A stretch of DNA of 64,000 nucleotides. Source: Candidatus Poribacteria bacterium. GTDB taxonomy: Bacteria > Poribacteria > WGA-4E > UBA9662. Position 1 is the stretch's first letter. Each line of letters begins with the position of its first letter. The position numbers were made by a program, and so were the translations under genes. Below are positions 43,804 through 53,473 of the stretch, piece after piece. Below the pieces are notes generated by a model. The model was not told the DNA's origin. It saw only the letters and a list, made by a program, of their open reading frames with translations, and ran no database searches. The DNA is taken from positions 1 through 64,000 of the forward strand of contig PAQF01000077.1 of NCBI GenBank assembly GCA_002709695.1. Reading direction: 5' to 3'.

Positions 43804-44577
43804 ATGAAAATTAATAAATTCTCTTTTTATCAAATTGTTTTCATTCCTAAGCTCATCTGGCTTTTTATGTTTATTCATGAAACTCCTTTGACAGCTGAAA
43901 TTAAGAATAAGAACTCCTCTCGCTATTTGCAGCTAAAGCCACCAAATATGGATGGAATTGGCAAATTCTACTTTGGTCGTGAAATTTCACATGTTATGGG
44001 ACATCAAGGTGCTGAATGGTTAGAACGGCCTGAACGCGAATTCGAAGAGCAACCTGATGTGCTGATTGAATCATTACGTATACAACCACAGGATGTCGTA
44101 GCTGATATAGGAGTTGGCACTGGGTACATTGCTTGGCGTATGGCGAGAAAATTATCAGCTGAAGGTTTAGTCTACGGTGTTGATATTCAGCAGAAGATGC
44201 TTGAGCTGTTCGTCAAAAACATGAAGGACCGAGGATTTACAAATGTTAAAGCAGTGCTTGGTACTGTTACCAACCCAAAATTGCCACCGAACTCAATAGA
44301 TCTTGTCATTATGGTTGATGTCTACCACGAATTCTCATATCCGTATGAAATGATGCAGGGGATTTGCCGTGCGTTAAAAGTTGGTGGACGCGTCGCTTTC
44401 GTCGAGTATCGGGCAGAAGATCCTAGCGTGCCTATTAAACGTCTACATAAGATGACTGAACTGCAAGTGTTAAAAGAAGCCACTCCTCATCCTCTAGAAT
44501 GGGCAGAAACGATTGATGTGTTGCCACGTCAACACTTGATTATCTTCAAGAAAACTTCTTATCGAGAAAATTATTAA
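43804..44577 (+). CDS. Class I SAM methyltransferase with signal/anchor peptide
   Basis: The 257-residue product has a hydrophobic N-terminus (QIVFIPKLIWLFMFIHETPLTA) followed by a segment with MGHQGAEWLERPERE, then a SAM-binding Rossmann domain. Motif I is VADIGVGTGYIAWRMA, motif II VYGVDIQQKML and motif IV DLVIMVDVYHEF. The family occurs in cyanobacteria, planctomycetes and related lineages, usually with the same exported-looking N-terminus; what it methylates in that compartment is unclear. A TTG at 43771 is in frame, but AAGGA precedes the ATG at 43804. The dehydrogenase gene starts 42 bases downstream. Confidence 0.85.
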   Translation: MKINKFSFYQIVFIPKLIWLFMFIHETPLTAEIKNKNSSRYLQLKPPNMDGIGKFYFGREISHVMGHQGAEWLERPEREFEEQPDVLIESLRIQPQDVVADIGVGTGYIAWRMARKLSAEGLVYGVDIQQKMLELFVKNMKDRGFTNVKAVLGTVTNPKLPPNSIDLVIMVDVYHEFSYPYEMMQGICRALKVGGRVAFVEYRAEDPSVPIKRLHKMTELQVLKEATPHPLEWAETIDVLPRQHLIIFKKTSYRENY

Positions 44578-44619
44578 ATAATACTTCAATCCTTAACCAA
44601 AACCGAAAAGGAAACTCAT

Positions 44620-45663
44620 ATGCCAATCTTTACGGAGGCAGAACTAACTCAGATCTGCTTAAATATGTTGCAAAGTGTTGGAGTGTTAGAAACAGAGGCT
44701 GAAATTGTAACTAAGTCGATGATTGACGCTAACCTAGTCGGTCACGATTCTCATGGAATCATCCATTTGCCCAAATATATTCAGGGCATCATGGATGCGT
44801 CAATCCGGTTAGATGCAAAAGTGGAAATTGACCAGGAATCTCCATCTACAGCAGTATTAAATGGTAATTGGGGATTAGGCCCCGTAATAGCAAAATATGC
44901 CATGGAATTGGCAGTTCAAAAAGCTGAACAAACTGACATTAGCTCGGTAGCTGTGCGAAATTGCAATGAAGTGGGTCGGTTGGGCGGGTATGGTTTAGTC
45001 GCAACAGATCAAAAGATGATTAGTATTATATCAGTTAATGATCATGGTTCAGGTCAGTGTGTTGTTCCTGACGGTGGAATTGAAGCTAAGCTTTCAACTA
45101 ATCCTATTGTTTATGCTATACCAATTGCTGGACAAGAACCAATTATTTTGGATATGTCAACCAGCGTCGTAGCATCAGGAAAAATCCGGATAAAAAAGAA
45201 CCGAGGAGAGTCAGTTCCCAAAGGATGGATTGTTGATTCAAAAGGTAATTCAACAACAAATGTCGATGATTTTTATGGGCCTCCACCGGGAGCACTCCTG
45301 CCTTTGGGAGGTATTGCTTCCCACAAAGGTTTTGGGCTCAGTTTAATCGTTGATATTTTATCAGGTGCATTGGGCGGAGGCGGTTGTAGTCGAGAGGAAG
45401 CCTCTCGACTTGGTAATGGTTTTTTTGCTATTATTATCAAAGTTGACAGCTTTACAGCGTTTTCAGCTTTTAGTCAAGAAGTTAAACGCTTGATTAAGTA
45501 TGTTAAGTCTACCCAAAGATCATCTGGAGTAGAAGAGGTCTATATACCTGGTGAACGTGGTTTTCGAGAAAGAGACCAACGTTGTCGAAAAGGGATCGTT
45601 ATTGAAGAGGAAACGTGGATAACAATTCAAGCAACAGCAAAGGACTGTCAGGTGCAGCTTTAA
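44620..45663 (+). CDS. Malate/L-lactate dehydrogenase family protein
   Basis: The 347-residue NAD(P)-dependent 2-hydroxyacid dehydrogenase (Ldh_2 family, unrelated to classical LDH) has the conserved GHDSHGIIHLPKYI near residue 44, ILDMSTSVVASGKIR and SHKGFGLSLIVDILSGALGGG. Substrates in this family include malate, lactate, ureidoglycolate and sulfolactate. GGAAACTCATATG places a ribosome binding site close to the start. It is the same length as the copy at 51964-53007, from which it differs greatly, so it is not a recent duplication. Confidence 0.9.
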   Translation: MPIFTEAELTQICLNMLQSVGVLETEAEIVTKSMIDANLVGHDSHGIIHLPKYIQGIMDASIRLDAKVEIDQESPSTAVLNGNWGLGPVIAKYAMELAVQKAEQTDISSVAVRNCNEVGRLGGYGLVATDQKMISIISVNDHGSGQCVVPDGGIEAKLSTNPIVYAIPIAGQEPIILDMSTSVVASGKIRIKKNRGESVPKGWIVDSKGNSTTNVDDFYGPPPGALLPLGGIASHKGFGLSLIVDILSGALGGGGCSREEASRLGNGFFAIIIKVDSFTAFSAFSQEVKRLIKYVKSTQRSSGVEEVYIPGERGFRERDQRCRKGIVIEEETWITIQATAKDCQVQL

Positions 45664-45678
45664 AACAAGTGTTTTAAA
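45659..45678. repeat. Palindrome covering two convergent stop codons
   Basis: TTTAAAAC at 45659-45666 is inverted as GTTTTAAA at 45671-45678. It includes the stop of the dehydrogenase gene (45661-45663) and that of the convergent aminotransferase (45674-45676). A two-sided weak terminator is possible, though the stem is A/T only. Confidence 0.4.
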
Positions 45679-46996
45679 AGTCATTACTTGTAAGAATATC
45701 CCTTAAAGTTTCAAAGATACGATCTGCTTCACCCTGCGTTAAAATCAAGGGAGGGGCAATAAAAATAATATTCTCTGGTTCATCAACAACATAGCTGATT
45801 TTCCCGATTAAAATACCCTGCTCTTTCATCAAGCGGACGATTGTGTTGGTTTTCATTGTCTCTAGGTTATCTTGATTAGTCTCGATTAACTCAATTCCAA
45901 TCATTAAACCCTTGCCACGAACTTCGCTTACAATTGATAGATTCTGTAGTGATTTCAGCTTCTCTAGTAGATGGGATCCAACCCTTGCTGCATTTTCCCA
46001 TAGCCGTTCTTCAGTCAATATTTTAATGTTTGCCAATCCTGCTGCACACGTAACGGGATGTCCGGCATAGGTACAGACCTGACCAAATTCCTTTTTATCG
46101 CTAGAATCCCCCAGAAAAGCATTAAACACCTCTGTTGTCGTGACGCAGGCCGAGAGTGGTAAATATCCACTTGTTACCCCCTTAGCTAAGGTAATAATAT
46201 CGGGTTGTATATCCCAATGTTCACAGGCAAACATAACCCCTGTTCTTCCAAAACCAGTTATTACTTCATCAATTATCAATAACAGATTATGTTGGTCACA
46301 AATTTCACGCAGTTTTGCAAAATAATCATCAGGAGGCAATATGACGCCTCCTCCTCCAATAATTGGTTCCGCTATAATTGCTATAATTGTCTCTGCACCT
46401 TCCCAACGAATAGTGCGAATAACTTCATCAACACAAGTTGGATGGACGTGATTAAAGCCTGGGACAAGTGGTTCAAACGCTGTCTTTCGTGGAGACTGGC
46501 CTGTTGCTGACATGGCCCCATAGGTAAAGCCATGATACCCACGATAACGGCTAATAATTTTATACCGGTTTTGTCTTGGGTACATTTGGTACCCATATTG
46601 GCGTGCAATCTTAATAGCTGTTTCGTTAGCCTCCGACCCACTATTACTAAAATAGACATGATTCAAATTTCCCGGCAGTAGGTCTGCTAATTGCTTCGCT
46701 AGTAGCGTCGCTGGCATATTGATTTGCGAGTGTGGGTAATAAGATAGTTTTCGCATCTGCTGATAAACAGCATCTGCAATTTCTTGTCGGCCGTAGCCTA
46801 TGTTGACGTTCCAAAGTCCTGAGTAGGCGTCTAGATACTTACGTCCGTCTACATCAGTAATTGTTGTGCCTTGAGCTTCTTCAAATATAGTTAGGTTGGC
46901 CTGTTCCAGATTTTGATGCTGAAAAATTGGATGCCAAACATGATCTCGATCAATGTCCCTGTAGTCCTGCGAGACAAGTTCTTTCTGTTTGTTCAT
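45674..46996 (-). CDS. Class III PLP-dependent aminotransferase
   Basis: The 440-residue enzyme is of the omega-amino acid:pyruvate aminotransferase type. The PLP lysine is K272 in ITLAKGVTSGYLPLSA. The cofactor phosphate site is YFSNSGSEANETAIKIAR, and IIDEVITGFGRTG carries the Asp that pairs with the pyridine nitrogen. Substrates may be beta-alanine, taurine, polyamines or similar amines. AAGGAATTATTATG gives a ribosome binding site. Its C-terminus converges with the dehydrogenase gene. Confidence 0.9.
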   Translation of the reverse strand: MNKQKELVSQDYRDIDRDHVWHPIFQHQNLEQANLTIFEEAQGTTITDVDGRKYLDAYSGLWNVNIGYGRQEIADAVYQQMRKLSYYPHSQINMPATLLAKQLADLLPGNLNHVYFSNSGSEANETAIKIARQYGYQMYPRQNRYKIISRYRGYHGFTYGAMSATGQSPRKTAFEPLVPGFNHVHPTCVDEVIRTIRWEGAETIIAIIAEPIIGGGGVILPPDDYFAKLREICDQHNLLLIIDEVITGFGRTGVMFACEHWDIQPDIITLAKGVTSGYLPLSACVTTTEVFNAFLGDSSDKKEFGQVCTYAGHPVTCAAGLANIKILTEERLWENAARVGSHLLEKLKSLQNLSIVSEVRGKGLMIGIELIETNQDNLETMKTNTIVRLMKEQGILIGKISYVVDEPENIIFIAPPLILTQGEADRIFETLRDILTSNDF

Positions 46997-47051
46997 AATA
47001 ATTCCTTTTTAAAGTGTTACCTAAACCCAGAACATAGATTCTAGAGTAAAG

Positions 47052-47095
47052 TGGCCCATGTTAAAAAACCAACACGGTCATTCTAACATAGGCCA
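47052..47095. repeat. 12-bp inverted repeat with a 20-base loop
   Basis: TGGCCCATGTTA (47052-47063) is inverted as TAACATAGGCCA (47084-47095) with one mismatch. It lies 55-100 bases upstream of the aminotransferase start on the minus strand, so it could be an operator pair or leader structure for that gene. Confidence 0.4.
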
Positions 47096-47162
47096 TAATA
47101 TCAAGCAATACTGAGCACTAGTGCAGACTTACACATCAACGATTTGAACGGTTTCAGTTTGA

Positions 47163-47179
47163 CTTTCACTAAGTGAAAG
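47163..47179. promoter_or_regulatory. Perfect operator-like palindrome
   Basis: CTTTCACTAAGTGAAAG has perfect 8-bp arms around a central A. It sits between a TTGACT (47159-47164) and a TATAAA (47185-47190), which are 20 bases apart, so it may overlap a rightward promoter for the PIG-L gene. Confidence 0.4.
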
Positions 47180-47389
47180 CAAGGTATAAATTCCAACTTT
47201 AATTTTTTAAACTACTTTTCAGAGGGATTTTTGTATTTTTGTTCAGTTAAATCCAAACCAATGGTATATTAATGGATAATCTTTATAGGTCGTTTCTGGG
47301 TGAAATAATTTTGAGTCGTGTTAGATTTGTCTCGTTGATTACCCATCCTCAGGCAGAACTTAACACCATATCTAAAAGGTTCGATTTTT

Positions 47390-50032
47390 ATGTTAACTTT
47401 GATCAGTATGCTTTTCACTATTGAAACTCATCCCCTTGGGGGACAAAGTGCTGCGGAGGTCTGGCAATCTCTAAGACGTTTAAATACTACGGGAACAGTA
47501 CTTCATACTACTGCACATCCGGATGATGAAGATGGTGCTTTACTAACGTGGTTGAGTCGGGGACAAGGAATTCGCACCGGATTATTCTCACTCACCAGAG
47601 GCGAAGGTGGTGCCAATCTTATTGGACCTGAGTTGTTCGATGCGCTTGGTATCTTACGAACGGAGGAACAACTGGTAACAGCCCAACATTATGATGTTGA
47701 TCTCTTCTTTGGTAAGACCGTTGATTTTGGTTATTCCAAACGACTAGATGAATCAATAGAAAAATGGGGGCACCAGTTCTTACTGGAAGATACTGTTAGA
47801 ATAATTCGAACTTATCGGCCTCAAGTAATTATTGCGCGCTTCGCAGGTCATTCAGGTGATGGTCATGGTCACCACCAGGCATCTGGGGTAGTGACCCGGG
47901 AAGCATTTAGTATAGCGGCTGACCCAACTCAATTTCCTGAACAGATTCGTGCCGGGTTGCATCCTTGGCAAGCACAAAAATTGTATATAACACCGTCTCG
48001 CTGGCGAAGGGGCAACGACACTGAACCACCAAACTTACTGCGGATTGATACAGGAGAATATGACTCACTGCTTGGGTGTTCTTATCATGAAATTGCCCGC
48101 AGAGGACTAAGTTACCAAAGATCACAAGGTGTCGGACAAAGGCAGGCTTCCAGAGGGAACTGGTTTTCTTCACTCCAACTGGTTGATACAATTCTGCCCG
48201 CAGATAAATTGGAGAAAGGACCTTTTGACGGTATTGATACGACTATTATGGGAATGAGTCGTTTTACCGAACAGAACGTTGATCTAAATGTCATGTTAGT
48301 CAAACTTCAAAGGTCTATTGAAGATGCCTTAGTTACTTGCTCACATCGACAACCATGGGTTGTTTTACCTTACTTGGCTGTGGGTTTGCGACAAACACGG
48401 GAATTGATCGAAACCATTGGAGCTAAGGAACTTCAAGAATTTAATAAGAACCACCTATACTTTCTATTGAAAAACAAAGAAAAAGAGTTTATGTATGCTG
48501 CTAACAAGGCATTGGGAATTTCGATGGAAGTACTAGTTGACCCTCCCTTAGCTGAAGAAGGTACTCCTAGTTTTTTTCGCTCACCAGAAACATTCAATGT
48601 TGCAATTCCAGGTCAAGTGTTTACATTGACGACTAAGATAGTTAATCCAAGTCCGCTAAACATTGAACTGGTTCAATCAACTCTTCATACACCAGAAAAC
48701 TGGGGAGTTCGAAACCTTCGGCAAAATTTGGCTGTGCTGGGTCACAATGGTGAAACCACAGCACATTTTGAAGTACGTGTGCCTGAGGATGCTGATTATT
48801 CCAAACCTTATTGGTCTCGCCAATCGGAATATTATGATGACGTTTACATGGTGGATCAACCTAAGTTTGCTCATTTGCCTTTCCCATCCCCAGAAGTTTT
48901 TGGTGTGTTAACCTACCGAATTGAAGGGATTGAGTTCAAAATGACTCAACCGGCCCAGACCGTGCGAATGATCCAACCCTTGGGTGAACGTCGTCGTTTA
49001 TTGGCTGTAGCTCCCGCTCTCAGCCTGACAGTTTCTCCTCCTATTGGAGTAATTCCGGTTACAACAGAACAACAAATCACAGTACAAGTCGAGGTTTTGA
49101 ACAACGTCAAAGGCATTGCCAAAGGGAAGATCCATCTTAAAACTCCAAAGAGCTGGGTGGTCACACCAAACGAACAGCCCCTTCATTTCACACACGAAGG
49201 GGAAATCCAGACTTTCCCCTTTCAGGTTTCAATCCCTATGAATCTTGAAGTTGGTGTCAATCACACGGTGCAAGCCATGGCTGAATACAACGGCCAAAAA
49301 TATATTGAAGGATATCAAATAATTGATCATCGAGATCTAGAACCACGTCATCTCTATCGTCCCGCATCAATGGAATTACGCACCATTGATGTCAAAGTCA
49401 AGCCGAATTTGAAGCTTGGCTACATCATGGGAGTCGGTGACAAAGTGCCACAAGCATTAGAGCAACTTGGTATCAAAGTCCAAATTCTTGGCAATGAAGA
49501 TCTTGCATTCAGTGATTTGAGTTTGTTTGACACCATTGTTGTTGGCATCCGCGCTTACGCTGTTCGGGTTGACCTCAAAGCTTATAACCGTCGACTACTT
49601 GATTATGTTCACCAAGGTGGGAATCTTATAGTACAATATCAAACCCCAGAGTTTGATGCCGCACCGTATGGACCTTATCCATATAAAATGGGGCGGCGAC
49701 CGGAGGAAGTATCGGAAGAAGAGGCTAAGATTACGATTCTGGAACCTGATCACCCAATGTTCAAAAGCCCCAATCAGATCATGCCTAGTGATTTTGATGG
49801 ATGGGTTGAAGAACGTGGGTCCAAGTTTCTAGCAGAGTGGGATTCCAGCTACAAACCTTTGCTGTCCTGTAATGATAAGGATCAAGAACCACAAAGTGGT
49901 GGCTTACTAGTCGCCCACTATGGAGCTGGTATTTATACTTATGCGGCTTATGCTTTTTATCGGCAGTTGCCTGCGGGAGTTAGCGGAGCCTATAGACTTT
50001 TTTCAAATTTAATTAGCTCTGGTGGTAATTAG
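47390..50032 (+). CDS. PIG-L/LmbE deacetylase with large C-terminal extension
   Basis: The 880-residue protein starts with a short hydrophobic stretch, then a PIG-L-type zinc deacetylase domain (about residues 30-270): TTAHPDDEDGALL (AHPDDE 42-47) and the later GHGHHQASG (His159-His162) carry the metal ligands. The middle (about 390-670) has immunoglobulin-like NEW3-type beta domains (NPSPLNIELVQST, MNLEVGVNHTV). The C-terminal 200 residues look like a class I glutamine amidotransferase-like fold (LGYIMGVGDKVPQAL, VHQGGNLIVQYQTPEF). Such large proteins are common in polysaccharide-degrading bacteria and probably deacetylate glycans outside the cytoplasm. The substrate is not known. Confidence 0.87.
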   Translation: MLTLISMLFTIETHPLGGQSAAEVWQSLRRLNTTGTVLHTTAHPDDEDGALLTWLSRGQGIRTGLFSLTRGEGGANLIGPELFDALGILRTEEQLVTAQHYDVDLFFGKTVDFGYSKRLDESIEKWGHQFLLEDTVRIIRTYRPQVIIARFAGHSGDGHGHHQASGVVTREAFSIAADPTQFPEQIRAGLHPWQAQKLYITPSRWRRGNDTEPPNLLRIDTGEYDSLLGCSYHEIARRGLSYQRSQGVGQRQASRGNWFSSLQLVDTILPADKLEKGPFDGIDTTIMGMSRFTEQNVDLNVMLVKLQRSIEDALVTCSHRQPWVVLPYLAVGLRQTRELIETIGAKELQEFNKNHLYFLLKNKEKEFMYAANKALGISMEVLVDPPLAEEGTPSFFRSPETFNVAIPGQVFTLTTKIVNPSPLNIELVQSTLHTPENWGVRNLRQNLAVLGHNGETTAHFEVRVPEDADYSKPYWSRQSEYYDDVYMVDQPKFAHLPFPSPEVFGVLTYRIEGIEFKMTQPAQTVRMIQPLGERRRLLAVAPALSLTVSPPIGVIPVTTEQQITVQVEVLNNVKGIAKGKIHLKTPKSWVVTPNEQPLHFTHEGEIQTFPFQVSIPMNLEVGVNHTVQAMAEYNGQKYIEGYQIIDHRDLEPRHLYRPASMELRTIDVKVKPNLKLGYIMGVGDKVPQALEQLGIKVQILGNEDLAFSDLSLFDTIVVGIRAYAVRVDLKAYNRRLLDYVHQGGNLIVQYQTPEFDAAPYGPYPYKMGRRPEEVSEEEAKITILEPDHPMFKSPNQIMPSDFDGWVEERGSKFLAEWDSSYKPLLSCNDKDQEPQSGGLLVAHYGAGIYTYAAYAFYRQLPAGVSGAYRLFSNLISSGGN

Positions 50033-50207
50033 CGGGATTATGCTTATCTTTAGCTCTATAGTAATCCACAATTAACATGAAACGTATGAGAGGCAATAGA
50101 AAACAGCTCGATTTGTTTAAAACTGTAATTATAAAATTAGTTAAGTTATTACATTGATAACTATAATAAAAGTTTGATATTAAAAACTAATATTAGGAAG
50201 TGAAATA

Positions 50208-51830
50208 ATGGCGAAACTCTCTTTAGGACTGGATGCTAGTACCCAGAGTTTATCTGCAGTCATAGTAAATATTGAAAGCGGTGATAAGTCATTTGAGCAT
50301 TCTCTGGACTATAGACGTGATAACAGGTTAAATGATTTCGGTATTCGCTCGGATTACATTATTCCTCCCCGAGTGGATGGAGAAGCTGACCAACCACCAG
50401 AAATGTTTTGGGCAGCTCTCGATGTGATGTTTGACGATATACGTACAGCCGGAATCTCATTAACAGATGTTATGGTTATCAATAACTCTGGACAACAACA
50501 TGGACATGTCTATTTAAACAAGTCAGCAAAAGAGGTTTTCCGTCAGCTAAGACAAAAAGGGAGTGGAGAAAAAGACCTCCTGAGTCTTTTAGAGGGGTGT
50601 CTTTCGTATCTATCGTCGCCTATTTGGATGACGTCGAACACGGTGGATCAAACTGAACATGTTAGAACAGCAGTAGGTGGGAAAAAAAACATGATTCGAC
50701 TTTCTGGTTCAGATGCACCTCTGAGATTTTCTGGCACAGTGATCAGAAGAGTTGCCGAACAGTTTCCTAACACATACACACTGACAGAGAACATCCAATT
50801 AATCAGCAGTCTGATTCCAGCTATACTTACAGGAAATTCGAAAGTCCCTATTGATTATGGCAATGCCTGTGGAATGTCGCTGATGGACTACTGTGATAAA
50901 ACTTGGTCTGTTGAACTGATCAAAGCTACTGCTGAAGGACTACCAGGAGGTCACACGACTTTTGGCAAGAAATTGCCTGATTTAGTTTCTCCGGATACTA
51001 TCGTTGGAAACATCGCTTCATATTTCGTAGAAAAGTATGGGTTCTTGCCCAGTTGCAAGGTTGTTGCGGGGTCCGGAGATAATCCACAGGCCAAGGTTTT
51101 GGTAGCCGGTGACTTGCTCAGTTTGGGTACCAGTTTCGTTAACATGGTTTCCACGGATGGAGATACATTTGATATGGAAGGACTAGCCAATGGTATGTAT
51201 GATGGAGTGGGTAGGCCTTTCATGTTTGGATGTAGGACTAATGGTGCAATGGTTTGGGATGAAGTGAGAGCACTTCACGATTTAGGTAAAGAAGAGTATA
51301 ATCCGGCAGAAAAAGCGTTACAGCGAATTCTCCCAGGATCGTCTGTTTTGTTCTGGCAACCCAAAAACGAGTCTTTCCCACCCTCGGGAAATTTTAATCT
51401 GATTCGTGTTACCGACTCAGAACCAACACTCGAATCTGATTACAGTGGCATTATTGACAGCAGCTTGGCTGCTGTATATATCCACTCAGAAGCTTTCACC
51501 ACGGTCAGTCAAGAATCGTTATATGTTACTGGAGGAGCAACCGATAGCCCCGAAATAATGAATCGTACAGCTGCCATATGGAATAGGGAAGTAGTACCCA
51601 TTGAAAAAGGAGGGCCTGCCTTGGGAGCTGCTGTAGCAGGAGCCTATGCGGTATGTAAAGTAGAGAGCTTATCATTCGATATAGAACAGTTTAGCCAGCA
51701 AGTGCTAAAAAGAGGGAAAGCAATTGCACCCAATCCTGCGACAGTAGCAGCGTACCATAACCCCAATGGCTACTTGGAGCAGTTTAGAATAGAAGAAGCA
51801 AAAATTATTTCCCAACACCCAATTGAATAA
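50208..51830 (+). CDS. FGGY-family carbohydrate kinase (xylulokinase-like)
   Basis: The 540-residue kinase has the FGGY N-terminal ATPase-fold phosphate motif LSLGLDASTQSLSAVIV and the second-domain VVAGSGDNPQAKV, typical of xylulokinases. SGQQHGHVYL is the D-xylulose-type active-site loop. Near the C-terminus VTGGATDSPEIMNRTAAIW is the adenosine motif. It phosphorylates a ketose such as D-xylulose, but related pentuloses are possible. AGGAAG precedes the ATG. A TATAAT at 50162-50167 may be its -10 element. It stands alone between the PIG-L gene and a leftward dehydrogenase. Confidence 0.87.
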   Translation: MAKLSLGLDASTQSLSAVIVNIESGDKSFEHSLDYRRDNRLNDFGIRSDYIIPPRVDGEADQPPEMFWAALDVMFDDIRTAGISLTDVMVINNSGQQHGHVYLNKSAKEVFRQLRQKGSGEKDLLSLLEGCLSYLSSPIWMTSNTVDQTEHVRTAVGGKKNMIRLSGSDAPLRFSGTVIRRVAEQFPNTYTLTENIQLISSLIPAILTGNSKVPIDYGNACGMSLMDYCDKTWSVELIKATAEGLPGGHTTFGKKLPDLVSPDTIVGNIASYFVEKYGFLPSCKVVAGSGDNPQAKVLVAGDLLSLGTSFVNMVSTDGDTFDMEGLANGMYDGVGRPFMFGCRTNGAMVWDEVRALHDLGKEEYNPAEKALQRILPGSSVLFWQPKNESFPPSGNFNLIRVTDSEPTLESDYSGIIDSSLAAVYIHSEAFTTVSQESLYVTGGATDSPEIMNRTAAIWNREVVPIEKGGPALGAAVAGAYAVCKVESLSFDIEQFSQQVLKRGKAIAPNPATVAAYHNPNGYLEQFRIEEAKIISQHPIE

Positions 51831-51963
51831 AACTGTGGACATATTGTACTTCTTTTCTATTCACAAATTGGTTTGTTACAACCGAATAATTTCAAGTTTT
51901 TTCAACCCAGAATGTTCTCTTTGATCACAACTGTTGGGAACTGAAATAAAAATCAACTCAAAA

Positions 51964-53007
51964 TTATAACTTCACTCCTAAATCCTGAGCTACTGTGCAA
52001 ATGTCACTCCAAGTTTCATCTTCTACTGGAATGCCTTCTTTTAATCGATGTATTCGTGTTTTATAGGATCGCTCTCCGGGAACCATTACTTCATCAAATC
52101 CAGGGGCAGGTGTGGTTGATTTTATATAATTGATAAATTGTCCTACTTCAGCTTTGAATTCTACAAGTGGTTTGAAGGCTTCAATCCGGATTGCTTGTAC
52201 AAATAGCGCGTTACCTGACACCTCAGCGTTCATCCGAGAACAACCTGCAGGGGACAATGCTCCGGACAAAATATCCAGCACAATCGCTAGGCCGAACCCT
52301 TTATGTCCAACCGTTCCACCGAAAGGTTGGAGAGAACCTCTTGGATCAGTTACATACGCCGTTGGGTCTGTCGTTGGCCTACCCTTTGCATCCAATAGCC
52401 ATTCTTTGGGAATTTTTTCCCCTCGTTCCAATGCTAATCGAACTTTTCCACCAGCTGCAACAGCTGTTGTTAAATCCAATACAACAGGAAAATCATGATC
52501 AGAAGGAAAAGCCACCGCCAAAGAGTTGGGTGGTAGAATACGTCCAACTCCACCCCATGGAGCCATGGATAAGTCTCCTCCATGTCCGTTATTACTCACA
52601 ATACCTGCCATTCCTTGATTGGTTGCCATTAGAGGGTACCCTCCTAATCGGCCAACATGGTTACATTGATGAACAGTTACTATTCCTATAGAAGCTTCTT
52701 GAGCTTTTTGAATGGCAATTTTCATGGCCTTTACCGCGGTAACGTGTCCAAAGCCCCAATTACCATTTAATATCGCCGTAGTAGGAGTTTCCATTTCGAT
52801 CTCTAGCTTTGCCTTCGGTACGATTTTACCGGTGCGTATACCTGCAACATATTGCAAAAACCGACGTATTCCATGGGAATCATGGCCAGCGAGACTGGAT
52901 TCAACCAATAAATCTACTACAATGGTTGCTTCTTCGGGACTTGCACCCAATTTTTGATATAATTCCTGACCGATGCGTGTTAGTTCTTCCACAGAAATGA
53001 TCGGCAT
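51964..53007 (-). CDS. Malate/L-lactate dehydrogenase family protein, second copy
   Basis: The 347-residue dehydrogenase has the family's GHDSHGIRRFLQYVAGI, HQCNHVGRLGGYPL, VVLDLTTAVAAGGKVRLA and GHKGFGLAIVLDILSGALSPAG. It shares these blocks with the copy at 44620-45663 but differs over most of the remaining sequence, so the two probably use different hydroxyacids. It is next to the sugar kinase gene, convergent with it. Which substrate it uses cannot be read from the sequence. Confidence 0.9.
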   Translation of the reverse strand: MPIISVEELTRIGQELYQKLGASPEEATIVVDLLVESSLAGHDSHGIRRFLQYVAGIRTGKIVPKAKLEIEMETPTTAILNGNWGFGHVTAVKAMKIAIQKAQEASIGIVTVHQCNHVGRLGGYPLMATNQGMAGIVSNNGHGGDLSMAPWGGVGRILPPNSLAVAFPSDHDFPVVLDLTTAVAAGGKVRLALERGEKIPKEWLLDAKGRPTTDPTAYVTDPRGSLQPFGGTVGHKGFGLAIVLDILSGALSPAGCSRMNAEVSGNALFVQAIRIEAFKPLVEFKAEVGQFINYIKSTTPAPGFDEVMVPGERSYKTRIHRLKEGIPVEDETWSDICTVAQDLGVKL

Positions 53008-53458
53008 TTATTTTTTCACCAAACAGCTAAAATGCAATATTTTAGCATTATGTATTTGTCAGACCTATTTCTATCGACCAAACTGGACGGGTATTCTTCC
53101 CGCATGACTAAAGATGAGATCAAGAAGTTGGGTTAATTCTGAGAAAACGAGATCTTGTAGATGCTGCGCAGAAACATAACGTACAACGAAGCTATTATAG
53201 CATGATTCTAAATTAAACAACCATATGTAGATCAAATAGGAAAAAGTGTATCCCTATTTCCTATTTGAAATGTAAAAGGCTGCCTACGCCTAAATCAATC
53301 ATTGTTTGTTAATCCTATTTCTGATAGAATTCATGCGTGTATTAGTTGTTATATAGTGTCAAAAAAGGAATAAGTGAAGTTATCTATAAGTCTTTTGGAA
53401 TATGAGGTCGCTACGATTTTTAAGTAGAGCAAAATTTTCTCTTCAGAAATAGCAAAAA
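53008..53458. other. Divergent intergenic region
   Basis: This spacer holds the promoters for the leftward dehydrogenase and the rightward acyl-activating enzyme. The only clear structure is CTAAAAT (53027-53033) inverted as ATTTTAG (53039-53045), 20 bases upstream of the dehydrogenase start. I see no gene in it. Confidence 0.5.
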
Positions 53459-53473
53459 ATGAAAAGGAACGTA

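Larger units (their letters stand above)
46997..47389. other. Divergent promoter region with several palindromes
   Basis: This spacer lies between the leftward aminotransferase and the rightward PIG-L deacetylase. No coding frame is visible. It holds three inverted repeats: 47052-47095, GCACTAGTGC at about 47114-47123, and 47163-47179. The density suggests regulator binding. Confidence 0.5.

Noticed and set aside
51840-51900. Possible terminator between the sugar kinase and the dehydrogenase
   Set aside because: ATTGGTTTG and CAACCGAAT pair only imperfectly and lack a T-run on the plus strand.
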